From NCBI RefSeq assembly GCF_005116505.1, contig NZ_SWBR01000002.1, positions 62,314 through 126,313 on the forward strand: a stretch of DNA of 64,000 nucleotides, written 5' to 3'. Made by a program: the position numbers and the translations under genes. Below, piece after piece: positions 29,856-39,136 of this stretch. Under the pieces are notes generated by a model that searched no databases, was not told the origin of the DNA, and saw only the letters and a list, made by a program, of their open reading frames with translations. This DNA comes from Pedobacter polaris (lineage in GTDB: Bacteria > Bacteroidota > Bacteroidia > Sphingobacteriales > Sphingobacteriaceae). Numbering within the stretch: the stretch's first letter is position 1; each line of letters opens with the position of its first letter.

Positions 29856-30521
29856 ATGATACACTTACAAAACATAGAAAAAGTTTACCGAACAGATACG
29901 GTAGAAACCTTAGCCATAAACGGCATCAATTTAAATATTGCCAAAGGAGAATTTCTTTCTATTATGGGTCCTTCTGGTTGCGGAAAAAGCACTTTGCTTA
30001 ATATTATGGGTCTTTTAGATGAACCCTCAAAAGGTAAAATCAGTATAGATGAACAAGATCTTAGCAGATTTTCTGATCAACAACTCGCTAAATTCAGAAA
30101 TCAGAAACTGGGTTTTATTTTTCAAAGCTATCACCTCATTAATGACCTTAGGGTATTAGATAATGTAGAGCTACCCCTGTTATACCGAACTTCTTCAACT
30201 AAAGAGCGTAAAATGCTCGCTTCAGCAGCGCTAGAAAAAGTTGGATTGAGCAATAGGCTCAAACATTTTCCTACACAATTATCAGGCGGGCAGCGCCAAC
30301 GTGTAGCTATTGCAAGAGCAATTGTGGGCAATCCACAAATTATATTAGCCGATGAGCCTACAGGTAACTTAGATAGCGCAATGGGGAATGAGATTATGGA
30401 AATTCTGATCAATCTTAACCGCAATGAAGGTACCACCATTGTTATGGTTACCCACGATGAAAACATGGCAAATAAAACACACCGATTGGTTCGTCTTTTT
30501 GATGGCTCACAAGTTCAATAA
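29856..30521 (+). CDS. ABC transporter ATPase, MacB/LolD type
   Basis: Cytoplasmic ATPase of 221 residues with Walker A GPSGCGKST, Q loop FQSYHLI, signature LSGGQRQRVA, Walker B ILADEPTGNLDS and H-loop VTHDE. The length and sequence match the LolD/MacB/FtsE-like group that works with FtsX-fold permeases rather than with classic exporters. It pairs with the two permeases downstream. Confidence 0.93.
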   Translation: MIHLQNIEKVYRTDTVETLAINGINLNIAKGEFLSIMGPSGCGKSTLLNIMGLLDEPSKGKISIDEQDLSRFSDQQLAKFRNQKLGFIFQSYHLINDLRVLDNVELPLLYRTSSTKERKMLASAALEKVGLSNRLKHFPTQLSGGQRQRVAIARAIVGNPQIILADEPTGNLDSAMGNEIMEILINLNRNEGTTIVMVTHDENMANKTHRLVRLFDGSQVQ

Positions 30522-30529
30522 ATAAGATC

Positions 30530-31768
30530 ATGTTAAAAAACTATTTTAAAATCGCAATTGCCGTATTGAAACGAAGAAAATTCTTCACTTTCATTAGCCT
30601 ATTCGGAATTAGCTTTACCCTAACTATTTTAATGGTGGGCTTTGCCTTTCTCGATAAAATAATTAGTCCTGATTATCCAGATTATAAAAGAGAAAGGTCA
30701 TTGTATGTAACCACAATGGAAATGTCAAACTCGAAAGAAGGTTGGCTTAACCGATCTGATGTTTCTTTTTACTTTTTAGATCATTATGTATCTCGCCTTA
30801 AAAATGTAGCAATGATGGGTGTTTCATCTAATGCCAGAGCCTCAAACGCTTACGTAAACAACAAGAAAATTGTAATAGACTATAAACATACAAATGCCGA
30901 TTATTGGAAGGTATTAGAGTATAATTTTTTAGAAGGAAAACCTTTTACCCAGCAACAAATAGACAATGCAGAACAGGTAGCAGTTATTTCTATCGAAACC
31001 AAAAAGGCATATTTTGGAGATGAAGCAAAAGTAGTAGGCAAATATATCTCTGCTGATAATATAAACTACCGTGTAATTGGTGTGGTAGACAATGTGCCAG
31101 AAACCCTGTATAGTTTTGCTGGTGATATGTACCTGCCTTATACGGTAGCTAAAGACGATTACAATAAACCAGACCTTATGGGAGGCTACAATGCTGTGTT
31201 ATTGGCAAAAACAAAAGCAGATGTACCTAAAATGAAACAGGAATTTGATCAAATGATGAGAAAAGTTCCATTGCCAAGTAAAGAATTCGACAAAGTATAT
31301 AGCCATGCTGATCCATTTTTTACTAGTATGACCAGAAGAATTGCTGGTGATGGAAAAAATTCGGGTATGACTATAGTAGTTGGTATTCTAAGTGTTTTTG
31401 TATTGTTGTTTTTGTTATTGCCTACCATCAACTTGGTTAATATTAACATTACCCGCATTTTAGAACGCTCATCTGAAATTGGCGTGCGGAAAGCCTTTGG
31501 CGCTTCTTCAAAAACCTTAGTGTATCAATTCATTGTAGAGAATATGATTTTAACTTTTTTAGGGGGACTCATTGGATTGTGTCTTTCCATGCTGGTCATT
31601 TATTTTATCAACGATCTCGAACTGCTCGAAAATGTAAGCTTAAAAATGAATTTTGCAGTATTACTCTACAGTTTCATCGCGTGTTTGTTTTTCGGACTGC
31701 TATCTGGGGTCTATCCAGCTTGGCGAATGTCTAAACTAAATGTAGTTAAAGCCTTAAAAGCACAATAA
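30530..31768 (+). CDS. ABC transporter permease, FtsX/MacB fold (first)
   Basis: Inner-membrane protein of 412 residues: one N-terminal helix (about 20-42), a large periplasmic MacB_PCD-like domain (about 45-280), then three helices (about 283-410) typical of the FtsX family, with the conserved ERSSEIGVRKAFGA coupling helix that contacts the ATPase. The paralogous permease follows 21 bases later, so the transporter is probably a heterodimer. Confidence 0.9.
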   Translation: MLKNYFKIAIAVLKRRKFFTFISLFGISFTLTILMVGFAFLDKIISPDYPDYKRERSLYVTTMEMSNSKEGWLNRSDVSFYFLDHYVSRLKNVAMMGVSSNARASNAYVNNKKIVIDYKHTNADYWKVLEYNFLEGKPFTQQQIDNAEQVAVISIETKKAYFGDEAKVVGKYISADNINYRVIGVVDNVPETLYSFAGDMYLPYTVAKDDYNKPDLMGGYNAVLLAKTKADVPKMKQEFDQMMRKVPLPSKEFDKVYSHADPFFTSMTRRIAGDGKNSGMTIVVGILSVFVLLFLLLPTINLVNINITRILERSSEIGVRKAFGASSKTLVYQFIVENMILTFLGGLIGLCLSMLVIYFINDLELLENVSLKMNFAVLLYSFIACLFFGLLSGVYPAWRMSKLNVVKALKAQ

Positions 31769-31789
31769 CATTACTTAAAAAAAATTATC

Positions 31790-32974
31790 ATGTTAAAACA
31801 TTTATTTAAATTGATATGGAATAAACGGAAGCAGAACTTCCTGTTTCTTTCCGAAATTCTCGTATCGTTTTTGGTCATCTTTGCCGTATTCTCTTTTCTT
31901 ACCTATTATTATCAAAACTACACCAAGCCTTTGGGTTTCGAATATGAACGTGTGTGGGCAATTAATTACGATAATGGGCAATTCCCAAAAAATAAAGACT
32001 CGCTGCAAACTTTATACAGTACCTTAAGCAATTCGCTTAAAGCCATGCCTCAAATAGAAGAGGTTTGTTATGCAAGCGGTAATTTCCCCTATGCCAGTAG
32101 CACCATGAGTACAGCGGTAAAGCAGAACGGGAAAAAATTTGACCGTGTTAATTTTTATACTGTTTCAGAAGATTATAAAAAGGTATGGAACGTAACAATG
32201 CTAGCTGGGCGATGGTTTGAACCTGAAGATGCTGTTAGTAAAGACAAAAGCATTGTGATTAATGAAACCTTAAAAACGGCAATCTTTGGCGAAGGCAGCG
32301 CTGTTGGTAAATTAATTGGCGACTTTGAAGATAAACATAAAATGAAAGTGATTGGGGTAGTGCAAGATATTAAAACTGCTGGCGATTATTGGCCTGCTGG
32401 CAATGCTATGTTTAATCGTCTTGATACTGGTTATTTAAAAGATACAAGGAACATTTTAATTAAAGTAAGCCCAGATGCCGATGCTACTTTCGAAAGTCAA
32501 CTGTATAAATTCATGACCAGTACCTTCAAAAATTCTACCATCGAGATTGAGCACTTGAGCGAAATGCGTGATTCAAAAAATAAAGTTACCATTATTCCAA
32601 TGGTCATTTTTATGATTATTGCTGGGTTTCTGATCATTAATGTTGCACTAGGTCTATTTGGTGTGCTATGGTATAATATCAATAAACGCAAAGGCGAAAT
32701 TGGCCTGCGTAGGGCAATTGGCGCTAGTGGCAATTCGGTATCTTATCAATTGGTGTTAGAAGCTTTAATTTTAGCCACTTTATCGCTAGTAGTGGGCTGT
32801 TTCTTTGCCGTTCAGTTCCCACTGCTCAGCGTTTTCGATGTTCCATCAAGTGTATACCTTATTGCCATGGTACTCGCCGTTATTTTTATTTATCTTTTAG
32901 TATTTGCTTGTGCTTTGTATCCAGGTAAGCAGGCAGCAAGTATTCATCCTGCTGTTGCATTGCATGAAGAATAA
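31790..32974 (+). CDS. ABC transporter permease, FtsX/MacB fold (second)
   Basis: Second FtsX-type permease of 394 residues, same plan as its neighbour: N-terminal helix (about 17-38), periplasmic domain (about 40-275), three C-terminal helices, and the coupling helix RKGEIGLRRAIGAS. Sequence divergence from the first permease implies distinct roles in a heterodimeric complex. The pair with one ATPase, an adaptor and TolC resembles peptide or antibiotic export systems of Bacteroidota, but the substrate cannot be read from the sequence. Confidence 0.9.
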   Translation: MLKHLFKLIWNKRKQNFLFLSEILVSFLVIFAVFSFLTYYYQNYTKPLGFEYERVWAINYDNGQFPKNKDSLQTLYSTLSNSLKAMPQIEEVCYASGNFPYASSTMSTAVKQNGKKFDRVNFYTVSEDYKKVWNVTMLAGRWFEPEDAVSKDKSIVINETLKTAIFGEGSAVGKLIGDFEDKHKMKVIGVVQDIKTAGDYWPAGNAMFNRLDTGYLKDTRNILIKVSPDADATFESQLYKFMTSTFKNSTIEIEHLSEMRDSKNKVTIIPMVIFMIIAGFLIINVALGLFGVLWYNINKRKGEIGLRRAIGASGNSVSYQLVLEALILATLSLVVGCFFAVQFPLLSVFDVPSSVYLIAMVLAVIFIYLLVFACALYPGKQAASIHPAVALHEE

Positions 32975-32995
32975 TGCTTATCTTAACTTCGCATA

Positions 32996-34369
32996 ATGAT
33001 ACTAATTGTTGACGATGATATTGCAGTAAGAACTTCACTAACACTCTTGTTAAAAGGTGCTGGAAATGAGGTAGTCACAGCAAATAATGCTGTTCAGGCT
33101 TTTGAGACCATACAAGCTCAAAAGCCTGAACTTGTTATTCTAGATCTTAATTTTTCTATAGATACCTCTGGGAAAGAAGGTATGAGCCTGCTTCAGCAGA
33201 TTAGGGTTCACTACCCAGTTTTACCTATTATTTTAATTACGGGTTGGGCTAGCATTGACCTTGCTATACAAGGCATGAAATTAGGTGCAAACGATTTTAT
33301 CCATAAGCCATGGAACAATGACTATGTATTACAATCTGTAGTAACCCTGCTGCAATTAAATGGAAAGAAAGCTACTTCCAAAAGCAGGAAAGAACTAGAT
33401 CAAAAATATCAGTTTAAACAGATAATTGGAGAAGATGCTGGTTTATTAAATATATTGGAGATTATAGGTAGGGTAGCTAGCACCAATGCTTCAATTCTCA
33501 TTACTGGTGAAAGTGGTACAGGAAAGGAATTGATTGCAGAAGCTATACATGAGAATAGTGGACGTGCTGCAAAACCATTTGTGAAAGTTAACCTAGGCGG
33601 TATTTCTACTTCTTTATTTGAAAGTGAAATGTTTGGGCATGCTAAAGGAGCATTTACAGATGCACGCTTTGATCGCATGGGTCGTTTTGAAATGGCACAT
33701 AAAGGCACCATTTTTTTAGATGAAATTGGCGATTTAGAAGCGAGTAGCCAAGTTAAATTATTGCGTGTTTTGCAAGATAGAACCTATGAGGTTTTGGGTA
33801 GTAGCCGAACAAAAATTGTGGATGCTAGAGTAATATGTGCTACCAATAAAAATTTAAATGAAATGGTGAATCTTGGCACATTTAGAGAAGATTTGTTGTA
33901 TCGGATCAATTTGATAGCTATTCACCTTCCTGCACTTAGAGAACGATCGGGCGATATACCATTGCTGGTTAATTTTTTCATTGATAATTTGAAGGAAATC
34001 TACAATAGGCCACAGCTAACGGTTGCTGCACCCGCCATGCGTTGGTTACGACAATTACCCTTGCCAGGCAACATTAGACAGTTAAAAAACCTAGTAGAGC
34101 GCACAGTATTAATTAGCAATAAAAATGAATTAGGTATTGATGATTTTCAAGCGCAAATGCATCTTTCACCCTTAAAGGCCGACAAAGTTAAACTTCCTGG
34201 TGTAGGCACGATGACTCTCGATCAAATGGAAGAGGAAATGGTAAAACAAGCCATGAAATTTCATAAAAATAGGATAACCAAAGCCGCTGCTTCACTTGGT
34301 ATTACTAGAAATGCACTATACCGTAGGTTAGAGAAGTATCAAATTCCTTTTAATGAGACTGAAGACTAA
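32996..34369 (+). CDS. sigma-54-dependent response regulator (NtrC family)
   Basis: Transcription activator of 457 residues: receiver (1-120, Asp50 in LVILDLNF, Lys in FIHKPW), AAA+ domain (about 140-380) with Walker A GESGTGKE, sigma-54 contact loop GAFTDA instead of the usual GAFTGA, Walker B GTIFLDEIGD and R-fingers, then a Fis-type helix-turn-helix (about 415-455, ITKAAASLGITRNALYRRL). It is the obvious activator of the -24/-12 promoter at 27083 in front of its own operon. The gene overlaps the kinase gene by 17 bases. Confidence 0.93.
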   Translation: MILIVDDDIAVRTSLTLLLKGAGNEVVTANNAVQAFETIQAQKPELVILDLNFSIDTSGKEGMSLLQQIRVHYPVLPIILITGWASIDLAIQGMKLGANDFIHKPWNNDYVLQSVVTLLQLNGKKATSKSRKELDQKYQFKQIIGEDAGLLNILEIIGRVASTNASILITGESGTGKELIAEAIHENSGRAAKPFVKVNLGGISTSLFESEMFGHAKGAFTDARFDRMGRFEMAHKGTIFLDEIGDLEASSQVKLLRVLQDRTYEVLGSSRTKIVDARVICATNKNLNEMVNLGTFREDLLYRINLIAIHLPALRERSGDIPLLVNFFIDNLKEIYNRPQLTVAAPAMRWLRQLPLPGNIRQLKNLVERTVLISNKNELGIDDFQAQMHLSPLKADKVKLPGVGTMTLDQMEEEMVKQAMKFHKNRITKAAASLGITRNALYRRLEKYQIPFNETED

Positions 34370-35615
34370 GTATATCGGTTTTGTGGTGGCGATTCACCTA
34401 GTTTGCTTAGTAATGAGTTATCTCATCTTCGAACAGCATAAACTCTTTTTTATACTGGCAGAAGTAGTGATCATTATTTCTATTGTTATTTCTCTGAACC
34501 TATACAAACAATTGATTAAACCACTCGTGTATTTGAAGCAGGGTGTGAATGCAATAAAAGATCAGGATTTTAATGTCAAGTTTTTAACTACTGGTCAAAA
34601 AGAAGTTGATGAGCTAGTAGATGTATATAATCGGATGATCGATGAATTAAGAACAGAACGTACCAAACAGCAAGAGCAACATTTTTTTCTAGAAAAACTA
34701 ATCCAGACTTCACCAACAGGAATTATTGTATTAGATTATAACGAAGAAATTAAACAAATCAACCCAAAGGCGAAGGAGATATTAAGCGCTTATCCCAATT
34801 TTTTGATAGAGCAAATCTATCCAATGAAAATAGGGTTGGCTAAAATGATAAAGATAGGAGGGTTGCGTACCTATAAAGTTCAAAAATCTAAGTTCATAGA
34901 TCGTGGATTTGAAAGAATATTTATCATGTTAGAAGAAGTAACTGCCGAAATTTTTGAGGCTGAAAAAAATGTCTATAGCAAGGTAATCCGCATGATGGCC
35001 CATGAAGTTAACAATACCATCGGACCGGTAAATTCTATTATAAACTCCACATTGGCACATAAATCGGCATGGATAGCTGAAAACGATCCACTCTTGGCAA
35101 ATGCTTTACAGGTAGCGATGGATAGGAATCAAAATTTGAACATTTTTATGCGCAATTTTGCCGATTTAGTTAAACTCCCAGATGCCAATAAAAAGCAGAT
35201 TGATTTAGTTGTCCTATTAAAATCAGTTGCTGACCTGATGCGCTTTGTTGCACAAGAAAAACAAGTTAAGTTCGAGTTTGACTTGCCAAATGAACCTTAT
35301 TACCTTATAGCAGATGCACAGCAATTAGAACAGGCTTTTATAAATATTGTAAAAAATGCGATGGAGGCCATTGAATCTGTTGGTGTTATTACATTTACGC
35401 TAGACCCAATTAAGCAGCAGCTGGTGATTACTGATAATGGAAAGGGTATTGCAAAAGCAGATACAGCTCATTTGTTTAGCCCATTTTTTAGCACAAAAAA
35501 AGATGGGCAAGGTATTGGATTGACTTTGGTAAGGGAGATTTTATTGAATCATAGCTATGAGTTTTCCCTAAGCACAGCCGATGGGCTTACGAAGTTTATT
35601 ATTCAGGTGAAGTAA
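34353..35615 (+). CDS. NtrY-like sensor histidine kinase
   Basis: Membrane kinase of 420 residues: two N-terminal helices (about 8-27 and 30-50) with almost no loop, a HAMP domain (about 50-105), a PAS-like domain (about 110-205), a dimerisation domain with His217 in MAHEVNNTIGP, and an ATPase domain (N box INIVKNAMEAI, G1 DNGKGI, short G2 GIGLTLV). The HEVxN-type H-box is that of NtrB/NtrY kinases, which pair with sigma-54 regulators. Its start lies inside the regulator gene, so the two are translated together. Confidence 0.92.
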   Translation: MRLKTKYIGFVVAIHLVCLVMSYLIFEQHKLFFILAEVVIIISIVISLNLYKQLIKPLVYLKQGVNAIKDQDFNVKFLTTGQKEVDELVDVYNRMIDELRTERTKQQEQHFFLEKLIQTSPTGIIVLDYNEEIKQINPKAKEILSAYPNFLIEQIYPMKIGLAKMIKIGGLRTYKVQKSKFIDRGFERIFIMLEEVTAEIFEAEKNVYSKVIRMMAHEVNNTIGPVNSIINSTLAHKSAWIAENDPLLANALQVAMDRNQNLNIFMRNFADLVKLPDANKKQIDLVVLLKSVADLMRFVAQEKQVKFEFDLPNEPYYLIADAQQLEQAFINIVKNAMEAIESVGVITFTLDPIKQQLVITDNGKGIAKADTAHLFSPFFSTKKDGQGIGLTLVREILLNHSYEFSLSTADGLTKFIIQVK

Positions 35616-35651
35616 GTGTTCTTAACTTATCCTTACAACCAAGCCTTAATA

Positions 35652-36560
35652 TTAATGCTTTTGGCCTTTGTTGATGTTGAAAAGATGAAGTACCTGTGGG
35701 AACAATGCGGCAATGTATTCTTCTGCGCCAGTTTTTGAACCCGGAAAGGTGAGTACGAGTGTTTCGCCAATAAAGCCAGAAACCCCTCGAGATAACATGG
35801 CGTAGGGCATTCGTTCTTGTCCATATCTTCTTGCTGTTTCCATTATCCCCTCAATTGGGCGGTCAATTAGCGGGGCAATGGCCTCTGGAGTAACATCTCG
35901 GGGTGAGAGACCAGTACCGCCAGTAAAAATGAGTAATTGATGTTCATCACCACAAAGTGAAATTGCTTTTTCTTGAATGCTATTTACTTCATCTGGAATG
36001 ATTTCATATTTAATGGTATTTATGCCATATTGTTCAAGTAGGGCGATGATAGCTTTGCCTGAAGTGTCTTGAGCTTTGCCAGCCGAAATAGAATCTGAGC
36101 AAACTACTACAGCCGCTTTTATCTCCGGAAATTTATTGTTTTTGAGATCAGATTTGCCACCAGATTTCTTCAGTAAACGTATATGCTGAATTTCTACACC
36201 TTTATCTATTGGTTTCAGCATGTCATACATCGTTAATGCAGTGATAGATGCACCATGCATAGCTTCTACTTCAACACCTGTTTTATAAATGGTATGTACT
36301 TCAACAGTGATAATTACATTTAGGCCTTCTATGGCATAAGTAATGGCGGTATATTCTACAGGTAATGGGTGGCAATCTGGAATAAGATCACTTGTTTTTT
36401 TTACACCTAATAGTCCTGCTGCGCGAGCAAACTCAAAAACATCTCCTTTCGGGATTTTTCTTTGTTCAATAGCATCAATAGTCTCTTGTTTTGAAACCTT
36501 TACAGTAGCTGTTGCAATTGCAATTCTAAGTGTGTTCGATTTTTGTGTAATGTTTACCAT
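35652..36560 (-). CDS. moaCB: bifunctional MoaC-MoaB molybdopterin biosynthesis protein
   Basis: Two Moco enzymes in one 302-residue chain. The MoaC part (about 1-145) converts the MoaA product to cyclic pyranopterin monophosphate; visible motifs are KKTSDLIPDCHPL, TGVEVEAMHGAS and LTMYDMLKPIDK with the catalytic Asp and Lys. The MoaB/MogA part (about 155-302) adenylylates molybdopterin; TGGTGLSPRDVTPEA and FPGSKTGAEEY are its signature. The start at 36560 follows the moaE stop directly (TAACATG). Last gene of the Moco operon. Confidence 0.92.
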   Translation of the reverse strand: MVNITQKSNTLRIAIATATVKVSKQETIDAIEQRKIPKGDVFEFARAAGLLGVKKTSDLIPDCHPLPVEYTAITYAIEGLNVIITVEVHTIYKTGVEVEAMHGASITALTMYDMLKPIDKGVEIQHIRLLKKSGGKSDLKNNKFPEIKAAVVVCSDSISAGKAQDTSGKAIIALLEQYGINTIKYEIIPDEVNSIQEKAISLCGDEHQLLIFTGGTGLSPRDVTPEAIAPLIDRPIEGIMETARRYGQERMPYAMLSRGVSGFIGETLVLTFPGSKTGAEEYIAALFPQVLHLFNINKGQKH

Positions 36561-36561
36561 G

Positions 36562-37005
36562 TTAACTATTTTCCTTCCACTGGTGTGTCTCGTCTTCAAA
36601 TATTTCCTTACCCCAAATTGGTAATTCTGCTTTTATTCTTTCTACAATTTCTGAACAAGCTTCAATAGCTGGCTTTCGCCTGATAGATGATGTAAACACA
36701 AACAAGCAAATTTCACCTACTTTTACTGTTCCTAAGCTATGGTAAATGTGCATGCAGCTTAATGGGTATTTTTTAAAGATATCTTCCCTAATTTGATCCA
36801 TCTGGGTTAAGGCAAGCTCTTTATAGGTTGTGTAGTCTATGGCGGCTACCATTTTACCGTCAATTTCATCATTTCTAACCTGACCAAGGAATAGGCTATG
36901 TCCGCCAATATTCTTTTTATCACTATGCTTGGCAATACTTTCGCCAATGAACATAGGGTCAATTTTACCATTTATAAATATGTCTTTTACTTTCCTATCG
37001 CTCAT
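36562..37005 (-). CDS. moaE: molybdopterin synthase catalytic subunit
   Basis: Large subunit of molybdopterin synthase, 147 residues. It has the typical GHSLFLGQVRND opening of the core fold, the YKELALTQMDQI helix, the HIYHSLGTVKVGE strand, the catalytic-region RRKPAIEACSEIVERIK and the C-terminal PIWGKEIFED with its active-site Lys. It would use the MoaD thiocarboxylate made by the MoeB homologue encoded just upstream. Confidence 0.93.
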   Translation of the reverse strand: MSDRKVKDIFINGKIDPMFIGESIAKHSDKKNIGGHSLFLGQVRNDEIDGKMVAAIDYTTYKELALTQMDQIREDIFKKYPLSCMHIYHSLGTVKVGEICLFVFTSSIRRKPAIEACSEIVERIKAELPIWGKEIFEDETHQWKENS

Positions 37006-37006
37006 T

Positions 37007-38107
37007 TCAAATTGTTAAATGATTTCTCCATTTGGCAATTCCACCTTTTAAACTGTATACTTTTTTGCTTGTGCCATACTTTTTATGGAAATTTTCTGCT
37101 GCAGTTATACTTCTAATCCCATGTTGGCAAATAAAAATGACATGATATGCTGTGACTTCTTGTGCTAAAAACTCATCCAATTTAGACATTGGTATTTTTT
37201 TATATAGATCTGGGTTCAATAATGGAACTTCGAATTCTTCTCTAACATCTATAATTAGGGTAGAAGGTTTTTGCTGAATTTGTTTTAATTGTGTTGCATC
37301 AATCTCCAAATAGCTATCTATCTCACAGCTGTTATTGTCTTCCATTTTTAAAAAATCTGCTACCGTATGCGGTAAGGTATAGTCACTTCCCGAACTCATA
37401 TTTAGTTCATACTGTTGCAAGGTAAGAATGTTGTAATGTAATAAACGGTTAATTAATGGTTTTCCGATTTCGGTGATTAGTTTAATAACTTCGGCCGCTG
37501 CCAAGCTACCAATAATGCCTGGCAAAACACCAAGCACACCATTTTCTGCACAGTTAGGTATTTCTCCTTTTTTTGGTGGGATAGGAAAAAGATCCCTGTA
37601 ATTGGTACATATGCCATTATCATCTTTGATGTTAAAAATGGCAAGTTGACCTTCGTAACCATCAACTGCAGCAAAAACTAATGGAATGTTTAAAAGTGCG
37701 CAAGCATCGTTAATAATGTATCTCGTTTCAAAATTATCAGTTCCATCTAACACAATGTGATAATCTTGTATTAAGTTAAGAATGTTATTTCTTTGAATAT
37801 AAGTAGGATAGGTTATGATCTCTATTTCAGGATTCATTTCTACTAATCGTTCTGCCGCAACTTCAACTTTTAGTTTTCCTATATCGGTTGTTGTGTAAAG
37901 TACTTGGCGGTGAAGGTTAGATAAGGCTACGGTATCATCGTCTACTAAGCCCAAATGCCCAATACCAGCAGCTGCCAGGTATTGCAGGGCCGGACACCCG
38001 AGTCCGCCAACACCAATAACCAACACTTTAGCAGATGCCAGTTTTAATTGTGCTTCCTCACCAAAACCTTTAAGGATAAGCTGTCTATGATATCGTTCTG
38101 ACGCCAT
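37007..38107 (-). CDS. moeB: MoeB/ThiF-like adenylyltransferase fused to rhodanese
   Basis: Activates the C-terminal glycine of MoaD (adenylation) and probably loads sulfur onto it; 366 residues. The N-terminal E1-like domain has VIGVGGLGCPALQYL (nucleotide-binding glycines), DDDTVALSNLHRQVLY, and the DGTDNFETRYIIND segment. The C-terminal rhodanese domain (about 265-366) carries the active-site Cys in ICQHGIRS. Unusually, the two CxxC zinc pairs of E. coli MoeB are missing: the first region reads ICTNYRDLFP, and no CxxC occurs further on. Similar to MoeZ/MoeBR proteins. It overlaps neither neighbour but lies within two bases of moaD and moaE. Confidence 0.9.
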   Translation of the reverse strand: MASERYHRQLILKGFGEEAQLKLASAKVLVIGVGGLGCPALQYLAAAGIGHLGLVDDDTVALSNLHRQVLYTTTDIGKLKVEVAAERLVEMNPEIEIITYPTYIQRNNILNLIQDYHIVLDGTDNFETRYIINDACALLNIPLVFAAVDGYEGQLAIFNIKDDNGICTNYRDLFPIPPKKGEIPNCAENGVLGVLPGIIGSLAAAEVIKLITEIGKPLINRLLHYNILTLQQYELNMSSGSDYTLPHTVADFLKMEDNNSCEIDSYLEIDATQLKQIQQKPSTLIIDVREEFEVPLLNPDLYKKIPMSKLDEFLAQEVTAYHVIFICQHGIRSITAAENFHKKYGTSKKVYSLKGGIAKWRNHLTI

Positions 38108-38109
38108 GA

Positions 38110-38343
38110 TTAACCTCCAGAAAATGGTGGCATGATCGCAACCGTATCGCCGCTTTTTAACTCAACGGTTTCTTGAATGATGGTTTTGTTTAGTGCCAAT
38201 TTGTATTTGATGCCTGCTAATGGAGGGAATTCTTGTTCAAGGAAATCTTTCAACTGCGCAGTAGTTTTAATGCCATCTACTGTTAGCCTTTGATTTGCCA
38301 TGAATTCTGCAATCTTCCCAAAACTAATAATCTCGATTTCCAT
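38110..38343 (-). CDS. moaD: molybdopterin synthase sulfur carrier subunit
   Basis: Ubiquitin-like sulfur carrier of 77 residues ending in the obligatory Gly-Gly (PPFSGG), with the KSGDTVAIMPPFSGG C-terminus typical of MoaD. Adjacent to the MoeB-rhodanese gene that would adenylate and thiolate it and to moaE, its partner. Confidence 0.92.
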   Translation of the reverse strand: MEIEIISFGKIAEFMANQRLTVDGIKTTAQLKDFLEQEFPPLAGIKYKLALNKTIIQETVELKSGDTVAIMPPFSGG

Positions 38344-38392
38344 TTGTCTAATTTACGCGTAAGATGCTAATATTGCTCCATCCTTTTTCATT

Positions 38393-39133
38393 TTATGCAT
38401 GGGTAAATAACAATTTATAAGCTGCTAGGGCAAGTACGCAAGCCAGTACATTTTTTAATATAGTTTGAGGGAACTTCAAAGCCCCAAAATAAGCACCGCA
38501 AATACCTCCAGTAAAGGCAACGGCAACATAAGCTACCATGTGGTTATTAAATTCAAATCCTTTGATCAATTGACCGCCCAAGCCAGCAACAGAGTTTACA
38601 AAGATAAATGCAGCGCTAATGGCAGCTGTTTGTTTTTGGTCGGCCCATTTTAACAATAATAAAACAGGAGAGAGAATAATACCTCCACCAATGCCAATCA
38701 TTCCTGATAAGAGTCCAATCATACCACCAACTAATAAAGAAAGAGGGATGTTAGCAGATTTAAAATCTTTAGGGTCTGTGTTTTTGAAAAAGAAAAACCT
38801 AATTACCGGAATGAGTAATAAAACACCCAATATTTTTTTATAAATGGAACTTTCTATGGCCATCATACCACCTATAAATGAGAGTGGGATGGATGCCAAG
38901 GCAAAAGGCCAAAATAACTTCCATTTAAAATGACCACCTCTATAAAATTGTATAAATGAAGTGGATGACACAAAAAGGTTAAGTAGTAAGGCAGTAGGTT
39001 TCATGATGGCAGGAGATACAGCAAAAATGGCCATTAAAGCCAAGTAACCACTAGCACCACCGTGACCAACCGATGCATATAAAAAAGCAACAACGAATAG
39101 TAAGATGTAAAAAAGGATAAAAGATTCTTGCAT
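38393..39133 (-). CDS. TauE/SafE-family membrane permease in the Moco operon
   Basis: Integral membrane protein of 246 residues with about seven or eight hydrophobic helices and the two family glycine-rich motifs (VGHGGASGYLAL near residue 22 and GMIGIGGGIILSP near residue 143). The family exports or imports sulfur-containing anions such as sulfite and sulfoacetate. Here it is inserted between moeA and moaD, four bases from moeA, so it is part of the operon. Transport of sulfite, thiosulfate or molybdate are all possible; none is shown by sequence. Confidence 0.85.
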   Translation of the reverse strand: MQESFILFYILLFVVAFLYASVGHGGASGYLALMAIFAVSPAIMKPTALLLNLFVSSTSFIQFYRGGHFKWKLFWPFALASIPLSFIGGMMAIESSIYKKILGVLLLIPVIRFFFFKNTDPKDFKSANIPLSLLVGGMIGLLSGMIGIGGGIILSPVLLLLKWADQKQTAAISAAFIFVNSVAGLGGQLIKGFEFNNHMVAYVAVAFTGGICGAYFGALKFPQTILKNVLACVLALAAYKLLFTHA

Positions 39134-39136
39134 TCC

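Noticed and set aside
35633..35824. Minus-strand 63-codon frame at the end of moaCB
   Set aside because: It is an alternative frame over the C-terminus of moaCB, with no start context or domain.
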